DNA of 64,000 nt from Amycolatopsis sp. CA-128772 (GTDB lineage Bacteria; Actinomycetota; Actinomycetes; Mycobacteriales; Pseudonocardiaceae): positions 62,001 to 126,000 of the forward strand of contig NZ_PPHG01000009.1 of the NCBI RefSeq assembly GCF_002904295.1, in the 5' to 3' direction. Below the pieces are notes generated by a model. That model ran no database searches. It was not told where the DNA came from and saw only the letters and a program-made list of their open reading frames with translations. Position 1 is the stretch's first letter. The number at the start of each line of letters is the position of its first letter. Below, piece after piece: positions 16,793 to 26,313 of the stretch. Made by a program: the position numbers and the translations under genes.

Positions 16793-17140
16793 ATGTCAAA
16801 CAGTCAGTGGGGTGAGCGGTCCCCGGCCTTCCCGGAACCCGAGCCGGACCGGATCGACTTCGTCGCCGTGCTCAAGGCGCTGGCCGATCCGGTGCGGCTG
16901 CGGATCCTGCGCACCCTGGCCGACGACCGCTACCACCCCTGTTCGGTACAGGAGTACGACCTGGACATCCACAAGTCCACGCTGTCGCACCACTTCAAGA
17001 CCTTGCGCGAAGCCGGGATCACCTCGACGCGGGTGCGGGGCCGGGAGCACGCCGTCCAGCTGCGCCGAGACGACCTCGATGCCCGCTTCCCGGGCATGCT
17101 CGGCAGCGTGCTCGCGGGGGCCGCGGACGTCGACGCCTGA
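16793..17140 (+). CDS. ArsR-family transcriptional repressor
   Basis: A 115-residue winged-helix regulator. FVAVLKALADPVRLRILRTL is the ArsR signature, followed by the recognition helix HKSTLSHHFKTLREAGI and the wing RVRGREHAVQLRRDDL. There is no CxC metal-binding pair on helix 3; one Cys (HPCSVQ) lies near it, so the signal may be redox or organic rather than arsenic or zinc. The ATG at 16793 is taken because it is internal to the family start, whereas an upstream TTG at 16751 would run through the operator. Divergent from the PfpI/aldo-keto reductase pair, which it probably represses. Confidence 0.88.
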   Translation: MSNSQWGERSPAFPEPEPDRIDFVAVLKALADPVRLRILRTLADDRYHPCSVQEYDLDIHKSTLSHHFKTLREAGITSTRVRGREHAVQLRRDDLDARFPGMLGSVLAGAADVDA

Positions 17141-17144
17141 CCGG

Positions 17145-17495
17145 TCACCGGTGCAGGTGCTCGGCCCAGTCGCCGGGCACCCGCGCCGCCGGGCCCGGCA
17201 CGCCCTGGCCCAGCGGACGGTGCTCGGGAGCGGCGAGCGCGGGGCCGCTTTCGTACATGACCTGCTCGCCGTAGTCCCAGAACCATTCCTCGCCCGGCTC
17301 GAAGCTGCGCACGAACCGGTGACCGGTGGCCGCGGCGTGCGCACTGGCGTGTTGGTTCGGCGAAGAGTCGCAGCAGCCGATCCGCCCGCACCCGGCGCAT
17401 CGCCGCAGGTGGAACCACCAGCCGGGCGGGGTCATGGCTTCGCAGTCGGCGCAGCCCGTGCCGCTCGGCGGCGCGGCGGGGTCGATCCCCTCCAT
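17145..17495 (-). CDS. UBP-type zinc-finger domain protein
   Basis: A 116-residue protein built around one UBP-type zinc finger: CADC near residue 15, WWFHLRRCAGCGRIGCCDSS, then HASAHAAATGHRFVRSFEPG. Cys and His are spaced as in ZnF-UBP domains of ubiquitin hydrolases. In bacteria such stand-alone domains occur in actinomycetes and proteobacteria and have no firmly known partner. The C-terminal half (WFWDYGEQVMYE) is typical of bacterial members. It converges on the ArsR gene with only four bases between stops. Confidence 0.8.
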   Translation of the reverse strand: MEGIDPAAPPSGTGCADCEAMTPPGWWFHLRRCAGCGRIGCCDSSPNQHASAHAAATGHRFVRSFEPGEEWFWDYGEQVMYESGPALAAPEHRPLGQGVPGPAARVPGDWAEHLHR

Positions 17496-17595
17496 GGGAC
17501 TCCTTCACTCGGGTTTCCGACGCGCGGGTGATCGTGGCCGGAGTGGTCAACGCTGGTCAGGCGGTCGCGGACGGCAGGTTCCCCGCCCGTGTCGC

Positions 17596-18210
17596 TCACT
17601 GCCGGGTCTGCTGCTCCGCCGGGGTCAGCCGCACGAGGTCCTGACCGAGCAGCGGTCCGCCGGGCACCTGGTGCAATCGGCCGCCGTCGGCCAAGCCGCC
17701 CAGGTCGATCGGCGCGAACCCGAGCTCGGTCAGCAGGCCGGTGAACATCTTCTTGGCGTCATCGTCGTCACCTGAGACGAACAGCACGCGGTTGCCCTCC
17801 GGTCGCCGTGGGTCCGCGGCCAGCGTCGCGGCGAACAGGTGGTTGAACGCCTTGACCACGCGTGCGCCCGGCGCCCGGCGGGCGACCGCTTCACTGGAGG
17901 TTTCCCCCTCCGGGCCGGACGACGATCCGGCGTAGTCGTTGGTGGCGTCCACCAGCACGCGGCCATCCCAGCCGGGCAGCCCGGCGAGCGCCTCGGTCGT
18001 GCGGTCGCCCGGCACGGCGAGGACGACGAGCTCGGCCTGGGCCGCCTCGTCGCGGGTGCCGGCCGACACGCCGGACCCCAGCTTCCCGACCACGCTCGCC
18101 AAGGTGTCCGGGCCGCGGCTGTTGCTCAGGACGACCTGGTGACCGCCCGCGGCCAGGCGGGTGGCCACCGCGGTGCCGATCGCTCCCGCTCCCAGAATGC
18201 CGATCTTCAT
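17596..18210 (-). CDS. NADP/F420-dependent reductase-like protein
   Basis: A 204-residue Rossmann protein: MKIGILGAGAIGTAVATRLA at the N-terminus, SNSRGPDTL after the second strand (typical NADP-phosphate-binding SR), VVLAVPGD, and VDATNDYAG. This matches the coenzyme-F420-dependent NADP reductase/NPD family (F420_oxidored). A C-terminal helical region (RVVKAFNHLFAATLAADPRR) fits the same family. It should move hydride between NADP and a flavin-like cofactor or a small carbonyl. The ATG at 18210 follows AAAGGGAAA. It is divergent from the MFS gene across a region with two GTCACGTGAC palindromes. Confidence 0.85.
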   Translation of the reverse strand: MKIGILGAGAIGTAVATRLAAGGHQVVLSNSRGPDTLASVVGKLGSGVSAGTRDEAAQAELVVLAVPGDRTTEALAGLPGWDGRVLVDATNDYAGSSSGPEGETSSEAVARRAPGARVVKAFNHLFAATLAADPRRPEGNRVLFVSGDDDDAKKMFTGLLTELGFAPIDLGGLADGGRLHQVPGGPLLGQDLVRLTPAEQQTRQ

Positions 18211-18275
18211 CGTTTCCCTTTCGTGGCTTTGCTGTCGGATCCCATCGTGAACCGCGGCAGGGCACCGCCACATCG

Positions 18276-18382
18276 GTCACGTGACTTACCCGGCCGGGTC
18301 GTCCGCGCACCGTTACCACTGCGGCGAACGGTGCCGACCGGCCGGCGCCGACGTCCGCGGATCCCATCCGCAGTCACGTGAC
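18276..18382. promoter_or_regulatory. Two identical GTCACGTGAC palindromes
   Basis: Perfect 10-bp palindromes GTCACGTGAC lie at 18276-18285 and 18373-18382, 97 bases apart, in the divergent region between the reductase (start 18210) and the MFS gene (start 18453). The spacing is about nine helical turns, so a regulator could bridge them. No regulator gene is immediately adjacent. Confidence 0.45.
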
Positions 18383-18452
18383 GGATGCCGCCGGCCGCCG
18401 GGAAAGACCAGCCTGGGCGGGACCCAACGTCTGCGAGCGGGAAGGCTCATCG

Positions 18453-19661
18453 GTGCCTCAACCAACAACCGCCGTCGGCACGCTGCCGGCCTGCCTCGGT
18501 CCACGGGAGCCCGCGGCCGCCGGGGGACGAGCGGGGTGGATCGCCGTCGGTTCCGTGGCGGCAGCGTCGTTCACGCTGGTCCTGTCCGAGTTCATCGTGA
18601 TCGCCGTGCTGCCCGACATCGTGCGGCAGTTCGGTGTCTCGGCCGGCACCGCCGGGCTGACCCTCGTCCTGCCAGGGCTGCTCGCCGCGGTCGCGGCGCC
18701 CGCCCTCACCTTGGCTTTCGGTTCACTGGACCGACGCGTGGTGCTCTGGGGCCTCACAGGCGTCGTCGCGCTGTCGGACCTGCTGGCCGCGCTCTCCCCC
18801 AGCTTCGCGCTGGTGATGATGGCCCGGTTGCTGCTCGGGGCCGCGATCGGCGCGTTCTGGACGATCGGCGCCGGGGTGGGTCCACGGCTCGTTCCGGCAG
18901 CCCGCGTGACGCGGGCCACCTCGCTGATCATGGCCGGCATCTCCGCGGGCACGGTGGTCAGCCTGCCGGTCGGCCACCTCGTCGCCCAGCACTGGGGCTG
19001 GCGCTCGGCACTGTTCGGCGTGGGCGCGCTGAGCGTGCTGGTCCTGCTCCTGCAGCTACGCGTGCTCCCGCGGATGCCCGCCGGCAAGCCCTTGCACGCC
19101 GGGGATGTTCTCGGGCTGTTGCGCCGCCCGCGGGCGCGCGTCGGGCTGATGCTCTCGGCCCTGTTGTTCTTCGGGCACTTCGGCGCCTACACGTTCGTCT
19201 CGTCGTATCTCGGTGACCGCGCGGGGTTTTCGGCCTCGACGGTGGCCGTGTTGCTGCTGCTCTACGGGATCGCCGGATTCGTCGGCAACTTCACCGCCGG
19301 GGCGACGCTGAACCGCAGCCTGCCCGCCACGCTGGGCACCGCCGCGGCCGTCCTCGCCCTGTCGCTGCTCGCGCTCGGACAGTGGCACGCGCAGGCCCTG
19401 GTTCTCGTCGCTCTGTGCGCGTGGGGAATCGGCTTCGGTGCCGTGCCCATTTCGTTGCAGACCAACATGATGCGGGGCGAGGCGGCCGAAGGTGCGCTCG
19501 CGCTCTTCGTGACCGTCAGCCAGCTGTCGCTGGCGGCCGGGTCGTTCGTCGGCGGCCTGGTCGTGGACCACGTCGGGGTGGCGACCGACTATTTCGTCTT
19601 CGCGCTGCCCGCGGTGGCCGCGGTGCTGGTCGCCGCGACCGCCCTGCGCCGCCTGCGGTAG
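18453..19661 (+). CDS. MFS transporter, DHA1 (AraJ-like) drug/metabolite exporter
   Basis: A 402-residue 12-helix permease. The first helix reads VGSVAAASFTLVLSEFIVIA, followed by PDIVRQFGVSAGTAGLTLVL; later helices include ALLFFGHFGAYTFVSSYLG and VTVSQLSLAAGSFVGGLVVDH. This pattern is that of DHA1 exporters such as chloramphenicol, purine-nucleoside or arabinose efflux proteins. The GTG at 18453 is favoured because GGGAAGG lies seven bases upstream and the longer frame from 18378 adds a hydrophilic tail unlike the family. It precedes the molybdenum hydroxylase operon by 30 bases and may be cotranscribed with it. Confidence 0.87.
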   Translation: MPQPTTAVGTLPACLGPREPAAAGGRAGWIAVGSVAAASFTLVLSEFIVIAVLPDIVRQFGVSAGTAGLTLVLPGLLAAVAAPALTLAFGSLDRRVVLWGLTGVVALSDLLAALSPSFALVMMARLLLGAAIGAFWTIGAGVGPRLVPAARVTRATSLIMAGISAGTVVSLPVGHLVAQHWGWRSALFGVGALSVLVLLLQLRVLPRMPAGKPLHAGDVLGLLRRPRARVGLMLSALLFFGHFGAYTFVSSYLGDRAGFSASTVAVLLLLYGIAGFVGNFTAGATLNRSLPATLGTAAAVLALSLLALGQWHAQALVLVALCAWGIGFGAVPISLQTNMMRGEAAEGALALFVTVSQLSLAAGSFVGGLVVDHVGVATDYFVFALPAVAAVLVAATALRRLR

Positions 19662-19690
19662 CCGGACCGCGCACAGAAAGTGAGTTCAAG

Positions 19691-20235
<545 letters not shown>

Positions 20236-20239
<4 letters not shown>

Positions 20240-21246
20240 AACCCTTCGCATACCAACGCGCCGGCGGTATCGCCGAAGCCGTCACGGCCGTCACGAGGAA
20301 TCCGGACACCGCCTTCCTCGCCGGCGGCACGAACCTGGTGGACCTGATGAAGCTCGGGGTCGCCCGGCCCGACACCCTCGTCGACATCTCCGAGCTGCCG
20401 CTCGGCGGTATCGGCCGCCACCCCGGCGGTGCAACCGTCATCGGCGCGACGGTGACCAACGCCGCCCTGGCCGGTGATCCCGCCGTGCGCCGGGAATTCC
20501 CGGTGTTGCCCGAAGCCGTTCTCGCCGGCGCGTCCGGGCAGCTGCGCAACGCCGCCACGGTGGCCGGGAACCTGCTGCAGCGCACCCGCTGCGCCTACTT
20601 CCAGGACGTGCGCAAGCCCTGCAACAAACGAGAGCCGGGTTCGGGCTGCCCGGCCCGCTCGGGCGCGCACCGCGACTTGGGCATTCTCGGCGTCTCGTCC
20701 GCCTGCATCGCGACCCAGCCCTCGGACATGGCCGTCGGCCTGGCGGTGCTGGACGCGACCGTCACCATCCACGGGCCCGACGGGCCACGCTCGGTGGCGT
20801 TGCGGGACTTCCACACCTTGCCCGGCGACACCCCAGAGCGGGAGACGGTCCTGCGGCACGGGGACCTGATCACCGAGATCGTGCTGCCCCCAGCCCCCGA
20901 GGGGGCGGTAATGCACTACCGGAAGGTCCGCGACCGGTGGTCCTACGCCTTCGCGGTGATCAGCGTCGCCGCCCTGCTGACCCTGCGCGCCGACGGACGG
21001 ATCGACCAGGTGCGCATCGCCTGGGGCGGGGTGGCGCCGCGCCCGTGGCGGGCCACCGTCGCCGAAGGCCTGTTGCCGGGACAGGTACCGAGCGTGGAGC
21101 TGTTCGCCCGCGCGGCGCGCGCGGAACTGCGTCAGGCCACAACACTGCCCCAGAACGCGTTCAAAGTGGACCTCACCGCGGACGTGACGGCCGCCGTCCT
21201 CACCGACCTCGCCGACCGCGCCCGCAATCCGGAGGTGACCCGATGA
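20236..21246 (+). CDS. Molybdenum hydroxylase, FAD subunit with extra [4Fe-4S] site (PaoB/YagS-like)
   Basis: A 336-residue FAD-binding subunit. FLAGGTNLVDLMKLGV is the FAD pyrophosphate loop, and GASGQLRNAATVAGNLLQRT is the second family motif. The insert from RTRCAYFQDVRKPC to GSGC and on to SSACIATQPSD supplies four Cys in the same order as the extra [4Fe-4S] cluster of E. coli PaoB, which separates the aldehyde-oxidase (PaoABC) branch from xanthine dehydrogenases. The ATG overlaps the previous stop, and its own stop overlaps the next ATG. Confidence 0.92.
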
Positions 21247-23354
21247 CGTCGATCGGCACTCCCCTCGAACGTCAGGACGCCAGGGCGAAGGTCACCGGGG
21301 CGGCCACCTACGCCTACGAACACCACGTCGACGGTGCGCTGTACGCGTGGCCGGTGACCTCGGCCGTCGTCAAGGGCCGGGTCTCCGGCATCGACGAGGC
21401 TTCGGCGACCGCGGTGCCCGGCGTCGTGGCGGTCCTGCACCACGGCAACGCCGCCACGCTGCACACCGGCTTCGATCTCGGGCCGGTCCAGCAGGTGTCG
21501 GTGCCGGAGCTGCTCCTGCTGCAGACCGACGAGATCTCCTACCGGGGACAGGTCGTCGCCGCGGTCATCGCGACCTCCTCCGAAGCGGCCCGGGAAGGCG
21601 CCGAGGCGCTGGTCGTGCGCTACGAGGAACACCCGCACGACGTGGTGTTCCGGCCGAACGACCCGCGGGCCTACATCCCGGACATGGTCGGCGACCTCGG
21701 GCCCGGGCACGTGGCCCGCGGCGACGCGGACGCCGAACTGGACCGGGCCGACGTCCGCGTCGACGTCGTGTACACCACGCCCCCGCAGCACGCGCACCCC
21801 ATGGAGCCGCACTCGACCATCGCGGCCTGGGCGGACGGACGGCTCACTCTTTACAGCTCCGAACAAGGGCCCTCGAACACGAGCCAGACCTTCGCGTACC
21901 TGTTCGGTCTGGACCCCGCGGACGTCGAGGTGATCTGCGACTACGTCGGCGGCGGTTTCGGCGCCAAGGCCTCGCCCCGGCCACCGGCGATGGTCGCCGC
22001 CCTCGCCGCGCGGCTCGTGGACCGGCCGGTCAAGGTCGCGTGGAACCGGCCGTTGATGAGCGCGCACGAGACCTACCGGTCACCGGCCATCCAGCGGATC
22101 GCCCTCGGCGCCGACCGTCAGGGCCGGCTGCGCGCCATCGTGCACGAGGCCCAGCACCTGGCCTCCACGCTGTCGGGCTACGTCGACCAGACCGCCAGCT
22201 CGGCGCGCATGATGTACGCCGCCGAGCACGCCCGCACCACCGCCACCGCCGTCCGGCTGGACGTGCCCTCCCCCGGCTGGATGCGAGGCCCCGGCGAGGT
22301 TCCGGGAATGTTCGGGCTCGAATGCGCCATGGACGAACTGGCCTGCGAACTGAATCTCGACCCGATCGAGCTGCGGATCCGCAACGAACCATCCGTGGAC
22401 CCCGCCGACGGCACGCCGTTCAGCAGCCGGAACCTGCTCGCCTGTCTACGGACCGGCGCCCAACGGTTCGGCTGGGCGGACCGCGACCCCCGGCCCGGCC
22501 TCCGCCGCGACGGACGCTGGCTGCGCGGAACCGGCGTGGCCGCCTCCCGCTACCCCGTGTTCACCGTGCCCTCCACCGCCCGGGCCACCGCCGAAACGGA
22601 CGGGACATTCACCTTCGCCATCGGGGCAGTCGACATCGGCACCGGAGCACGCACGGTCCTCGCCCAGGTCGCCGCGGACGCCCTGGCCGTCCCGGTCGAG
22701 CGGATCCGCTTGGTGCTGGGCCGCGCGTCGCTGAGCGTCGCCGCGTTCGCCGGCGCCTCCCTCGGCACCGCCTCCTGGAGCTGGGCCATCGACAAGGCCG
22801 CCCGGATGCTGCGGGAGGCGGGCGCGACGCCCGGGCTGACGGTGCACGCCGACACCACCGACGAGGTCAACGCGATGCGCCAGGTCAGCCGCAACGCCTA
22901 CGGAGCCCAGTTCGCCGAAGTCGCCGTCGACACCGTCACCGGGCAGGTGCGCGTCGAGCGGATGCTCGGCGTGTTCGCCGGCGGCCGCATCCTCAACCCG
23001 CGGACCGCGCGCTCCCAGCTGATCGGCGGCATGATCATGGGCATCGGCGGCGCCCTGATGGAGGCCGCCGAGCTCGATCCGACCTTCGGCGACTTCGTCA
23101 ACCACGACCTCGCCGGCTACCACGTCCCGGCGCACGCCGACGTCCGCGACATCGACGTGATCATGCTGCCCGAACACGACCAGGAGCTGAACCCGCTGGG
23201 CGGCAAGGGAATCGGCGAGATCGGCGTGGTCGGCGCCGCGGCCGCCATCGCGAACGCGGTCTTCCACGCGACGGGCACCCGCATCCGCGACCTGCCCATC
23301 AGGCTCGAGAACCTGCGCCCGACAGGTTCCCGTGCCATCCAGCAGCAACTGTGA
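21243..23354 (+). CDS. Molybdenum hydroxylase, Mo-binding catalytic subunit (PaoC/YagR-like)
   Basis: A 703-residue catalytic subunit. It opens RQDARAKVTGAATYAYEHH, the N-terminal hammerhead typical of aldehyde oxidases, and contains VGGGFGAKASPRPPAMVAAL for cofactor binding. The C-terminal GGKGIGEIGVVGAAAAIANA carries the Glu that activates the Mo-bound water. The length fits the PaoC group (about 730). It should oxidise aldehydes to acids, probably aromatic or mixed aldehydes. The needed MCD-type cofactor chaperone (PaoD/XdhC) is not in the window. The neighbouring NmrA-type protein and MFS pump suggest a detoxification module. Confidence 0.92.
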   Translation: MTSIGTPLERQDARAKVTGAATYAYEHHVDGALYAWPVTSAVVKGRVSGIDEASATAVPGVVAVLHHGNAATLHTGFDLGPVQQVSVPELLLLQTDEISYRGQVVAAVIATSSEAAREGAEALVVRYEEHPHDVVFRPNDPRAYIPDMVGDLGPGHVARGDADAELDRADVRVDVVYTTPPQHAHPMEPHSTIAAWADGRLTLYSSEQGPSNTSQTFAYLFGLDPADVEVICDYVGGGFGAKASPRPPAMVAALAARLVDRPVKVAWNRPLMSAHETYRSPAIQRIALGADRQGRLRAIVHEAQHLASTLSGYVDQTASSARMMYAAEHARTTATAVRLDVPSPGWMRGPGEVPGMFGLECAMDELACELNLDPIELRIRNEPSVDPADGTPFSSRNLLACLRTGAQRFGWADRDPRPGLRRDGRWLRGTGVAASRYPVFTVPSTARATAETDGTFTFAIGAVDIGTGARTVLAQVAADALAVPVERIRLVLGRASLSVAAFAGASLGTASWSWAIDKAARMLREAGATPGLTVHADTTDEVNAMRQVSRNAYGAQFAEVAVDTVTGQVRVERMLGVFAGGRILNPRTARSQLIGGMIMGIGGALMEAAELDPTFGDFVNHDLAGYHVPAHADVRDIDVIMLPEHDQELNPLGGKGIGEIGVVGAAAAIANAVFHATGTRIRDLPIRLENLRPTGSRAIQQQL

Positions 23355-23365
23355 GGAGCAACTCG

Positions 23366-24235
23366 ATGAAGGTTCTCGTGACCGGCGCAGCCGGCACGGT
23401 CGGCGGCCTGGTGACACACCGCCTGGCCGAGAAAGGGATCGCCGTGCGCGGTGTCGTGCACCGGCCCGAAAGCGCCACCGCCCTGCACCGGGAACTGCCG
23501 GCCGCGGAAGCGGTCGCAGCCGACCTCGCCGACGAGGCTCGCGTTCCCGAACTGCTGACCGAGGTGGACGCGGTGTTCCTGGTGACGGCCAACGTGCCCA
23601 CCCAGCTCGCCCAGGAGCAGTCGGTGATCCGCGCCGCGGCCAAGGCCGGGGTGCGGCGGGTGGTCAAGGTCAGTGTCGGCGGGGTGTCCCCGGACGCGCC
23701 GCTGGCCCTCGCCCGCGTGCACTACGCGGCCGAGCAGGAGCTGACCGCCGGCGGTGTCCCCCACACGATCCTGCGGCCCGCGTTCTTCATGGACAACCTG
23801 CTGCAGTACATCCCCTGGATCGACCCCGCCGGCCGGCTGGAGCTGCCGCTCGGCGACGGCGCCATGGCCATGATCGACGCCCGGGACATCGCCGACGTCG
23901 CCGTCGCCGAACTTCTGGCCCCGGCCGGCGGCGACCGCGACCTCGCGCTCACCGGCCCGGAGAACCTCACCGCGGCCCAAGCGCTGGCCCGGATCGCCGA
24001 CGTCGTCGGCAGGCCCCTGAGCCACGTCGACGGCCCACGGGAGAGCTTCCTGCGCCGGTATCTCGCCGATGGCAACGGGGCCGGCTACGCCGAGGACATG
24101 GCCACCCTCTACGACGGCGTCCTGCGCCACGGCTACGGCGCCGGGACCACCGCCACCGTCGAAGAGGTGACCGGCCGCGCCCCGCGCACCATCGACGACT
24201 TCGCCCAGGCCTACGCCGCGAAGTTCAGCCGGTGA
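23366..24235 (+). CDS. NmrA-like NAD(P)H-binding protein (atypical SDR)
   Basis: A 289-residue atypical short-chain dehydrogenase. MKVLVTGAAGTVGGLVTHRL is the NAD(P)-binding glycine motif, followed by VRGVVHRPES; VSVGGVSPDAP, LRPAFFMDNLLQYIPW and YAAEQELTAGGVPHTILRP match NmrA/HSCARG and quinone-oxidoreductase-2-like members. The classical catalytic Tyr-x-x-x-Lys is not evident, so it could be a redox sensor or an NADPH-dependent quinone reductase. It starts 11 bases after the oxidase operon with ribosome site GAGGAG, so it is part of that transcript. Its end overlaps the convergent hemerythrin-like gene by 11 bases. Confidence 0.87.
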   Translation: MKVLVTGAAGTVGGLVTHRLAEKGIAVRGVVHRPESATALHRELPAAEAVAADLADEARVPELLTEVDAVFLVTANVPTQLAQEQSVIRAAAKAGVRRVVKVSVGGVSPDAPLALARVHYAAEQELTAGGVPHTILRPAFFMDNLLQYIPWIDPAGRLELPLGDGAMAMIDARDIADVAVAELLAPAGGDRDLALTGPENLTAAQALARIADVVGRPLSHVDGPRESFLRRYLADGNGAGYAEDMATLYDGVLRHGYGAGTTATVEEVTGRAPRTIDDFAQAYAAKFSR

Positions 24236-24902
24236 GGCGCACCGCGCGCACATGAGCCGTATACAGGCGGACGCCGGCGACCCGCCAGATCAGGCGGGCC
24301 GGCGCCGGCATCTCGTGCAGGAACCAGCGTCGCTCCCCCGGCGTGGCGTCTTCGAGCACGACCCCCGCCAGCAGCATCCGGGACCGGAAGTCGCCGGGCA
24401 GATTGCGCATGGCCGCCTTCTGCGGCGCCTTCCACTCCGCCACCGACAGCTGTTCGCGGATCAGCGGCAGGACCCGCCGCTCTTCGAGGTCCAGGTGTTC
24501 CCCCAGAGCCGCGGCCAGCTCCCCGAAGCGGGCGGCCAGGTGATCGCGCAGCTGCGCGGTCGCCGTGGCCGCCCACCCGGGCAGATCCGGTTCGATCGAC
24601 GCGATGATCTTCGCCAGCGCCTCGTGCTGTTCTTCCATGGTGTCGATGAGGCTGTCGTCCAGGGTGAGCCGCTCGTGCAGCAACGGCCACAGGTACCGGT
24701 CCTCGCTGTCGTGGTGCTCGTGCAGCACGGTGAGCATCAGGCCGGCGTGCTTGGCAACGGTCGAAGCGGCGGTCCGCTCGCCTGCGGGTATGGCGGCGAT
24801 CACCGGGCCCAGCAGTTCCATCTCGCGGCGAAGGGCTTTGTGGATGACCTTCATCTCGTCGGTGTCCGGCTTGTCCGCCGGGCTGTGCTGATCGATTCGC
24901 AT
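24225..24902 (-). CDS. Hemerythrin-like HHE-domain protein
   Basis: A 225-residue helical protein with the hemerythrin pattern: KVIHKALRREMELL near the start, VLHEHHDSEDRYLWPLLHER in the second helix, EEQHEALAKII in the third and LGEHLDLEERRVLPLI in the fourth. These give His and Glu ligands for a di-iron site. The C-terminal part (MLLAGVVLEDATPGERRWFL) is typical of longer actinomycete HHE proteins. Roles in the family include oxygen or NO sensing and storage. It is monocistronic on the minus strand. The overlap with the NmrA-type gene means the two 3' ends are antisense to each other. Confidence 0.87.
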   Translation of the reverse strand: MRIDQHSPADKPDTDEMKVIHKALRREMELLGPVIAAIPAGERTAASTVAKHAGLMLTVLHEHHDSEDRYLWPLLHERLTLDDSLIDTMEEQHEALAKIIASIEPDLPGWAATATAQLRDHLAARFGELAAALGEHLDLEERRVLPLIREQLSVAEWKAPQKAAMRNLPGDFRSRMLLAGVVLEDATPGERRWFLHEMPAPARLIWRVAGVRLYTAHVRAVRLTG

Positions 24903-24942
24903 GGTTCGTCTCCTCGGTGGGCGCTGAGTTCTTTCGGTACGG

Positions 24943-24978
24943 CCCGTCCTGCCTCGGCACGCGCCGAGGCAGGACGGG
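24943..24978 (-). terminator. 16-bp terminator hairpin after the ABC operon
   Basis: CCCGTCCTGCCTCGGC (24943-24958), loop ACGC, then its exact complement GCCGAGGCAGGACGGG (24963-24978). It lies six bases past the permease stop (24984) on the minus strand and upstream of the hemerythrin-like gene, so it insulates the two. Confidence 0.75.
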
Positions 24979-24983
24979 GTCTT

Positions 24984-26312
24984 TCATTCCGCGGCGAGCG
25001 CCCGCGGCACGTCCTGGCGCAGGGCGAGCAGGGCGGGAATGACCGTCGCGGGCACGATGAGCAGGGCCCCGCCCGCGGTCAGCGCGGCGACCGCCGCCGC
25101 GGTCGCGGACGAAACTCCGAGGCCCTGGCCGGTGCCCCAGGCGCCGGCCAGCAACGTCGTCGCCACGGCGGCCAGCCCGAGCAGGCAGGCGGTCCCGACG
25201 TAGATCACCGCCTCGGCCGCCGCGGCGGCAGTCACTGTCGCCGGGCTGCCGCCACCGGCCACGACCAGGGCGACTTCACGCTCACGGCTGCGGCTGGACA
25301 TGAAGATGGTGGCGGTCGCGCCCAGCAGCGACAGCAGGACCGGACCCCCGAGCAGCAGCACGACCGCTCCGACGGGCAGCGCACCGGCATCGCCGGTGGC
25401 GCCGCGCGTCGCGTCGCCGGCGGCGTACAAGCCCCCGGCCAGCGCGATGGCCACCAGCAGCGGGTCGATCACCGCGGTGCTCCGGCTGAGGTGGCTCACG
25501 CTCGCGTTGCGCGCCAGGTACCAGGCACTGGACCACGAATCCGGGACCAGGGCGGTCCAGCCCCGCACCAGCCGCGCCGTGAACAGCGGGCCCAGCGCCG
25601 TGAAGATCCCGGCCACGAGCGGACCGACCAGCATCAGCGGTGTGTCCATCCGGCCCGGATCCGTGCCGGGAAGCGTGCTGACGAGCCAGGCCAGGGCCGC
25701 GGCCATGGCTGCGGCGGCCACCCACCGCTTCCGGCTCATGGTCACCGGCGGCGCGTCCGCCTCGCGCAGGGTCCGGATGACCGGCGTGTGGGCGGCCCGG
25801 CGGGCGCCGCGCGCACTGGCGGCCACGGCCAGCAGGACGACGAACACCACCACCGCGGCCGCCGAGACGCCCCCGAAGCTCGGCCGCACCGACGAAAACC
25901 CCGGGCTCGACGCGAAGCTGAAGCGGAACAACGGCCGCAGCACCGGCACCGCCAGGAAACACCCGGCCGTGCCGCCGACGAGGGCGAGCGTGGCCAGTTG
26001 GGCGTGGACGACCGTCCGGACGTGCGCGGGGCGCAGGCCGACCAGTTGCCACAACGCGTAGGCGCGCTGGTGCAGCGCCACGGCCAGGGCGGTGACCGAG
26101 CCGAGGACGACGAGCGCGGCCGCCACGCTGAAGACGATCATTGTGCCACTGATGCCGTAGAGCGCCAGGGCGACGTTTCCGCCGGTGACCAACCCGGTCT
26201 CGATGTCGCACGCCACGACGGCGCCGACGACGGCCGTGGCCGCCGTGACAAGCAGGACTCCCAGCCAGACCCGGAAGTTGTCGAGCAGGTCGGAGAAGAT
26301 GAGACGCAGCAT
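24984..26312 (-). CDS. ABC transporter permease, FtsX/MacB type
   Basis: A 442-residue permease with about ten hydrophobic helices arranged in two halves, as in FtsX-like permeases: an N-terminal pair (LGVLLVTAATAVVGAVVAC; GISGTMIVFSVAAALVVLGS), a middle set and a C-terminal set ending LTAGGALLIVPATVIPALLA. The block VTALAVALHQRAYALWQLVG before LRPAHVRTVVHAQ matches the coupling region of this family. The ATG at 26312 is one base after the ATPase stop (TGACATG), so translation is coupled; a GTG 18 bases upstream is less likely. With the upstream ATPase it forms an exporter of peptide, lipid or antibiotic type. Confidence 0.85.
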   Translation of the reverse strand: MLRLIFSDLLDNFRVWLGVLLVTAATAVVGAVVACDIETGLVTGGNVALALYGISGTMIVFSVAAALVVLGSVTALAVALHQRAYALWQLVGLRPAHVRTVVHAQLATLALVGGTAGCFLAVPVLRPLFRFSFASSPGFSSVRPSFGGVSAAAVVVFVVLLAVAASARGARRAAHTPVIRTLREADAPPVTMSRKRWVAAAAMAAALAWLVSTLPGTDPGRMDTPLMLVGPLVAGIFTALGPLFTARLVRGWTALVPDSWSSAWYLARNASVSHLSRSTAVIDPLLVAIALAGGLYAAGDATRGATGDAGALPVGAVVLLLGGPVLLSLLGATATIFMSSRSREREVALVVAGGGSPATVTAAAAAEAVIYVGTACLLGLAAVATTLLAGAWGTGQGLGVSSATAAAVAALTAGGALLIVPATVIPALLALRQDVPRALAAE

Positions 26313-26313
26313 G

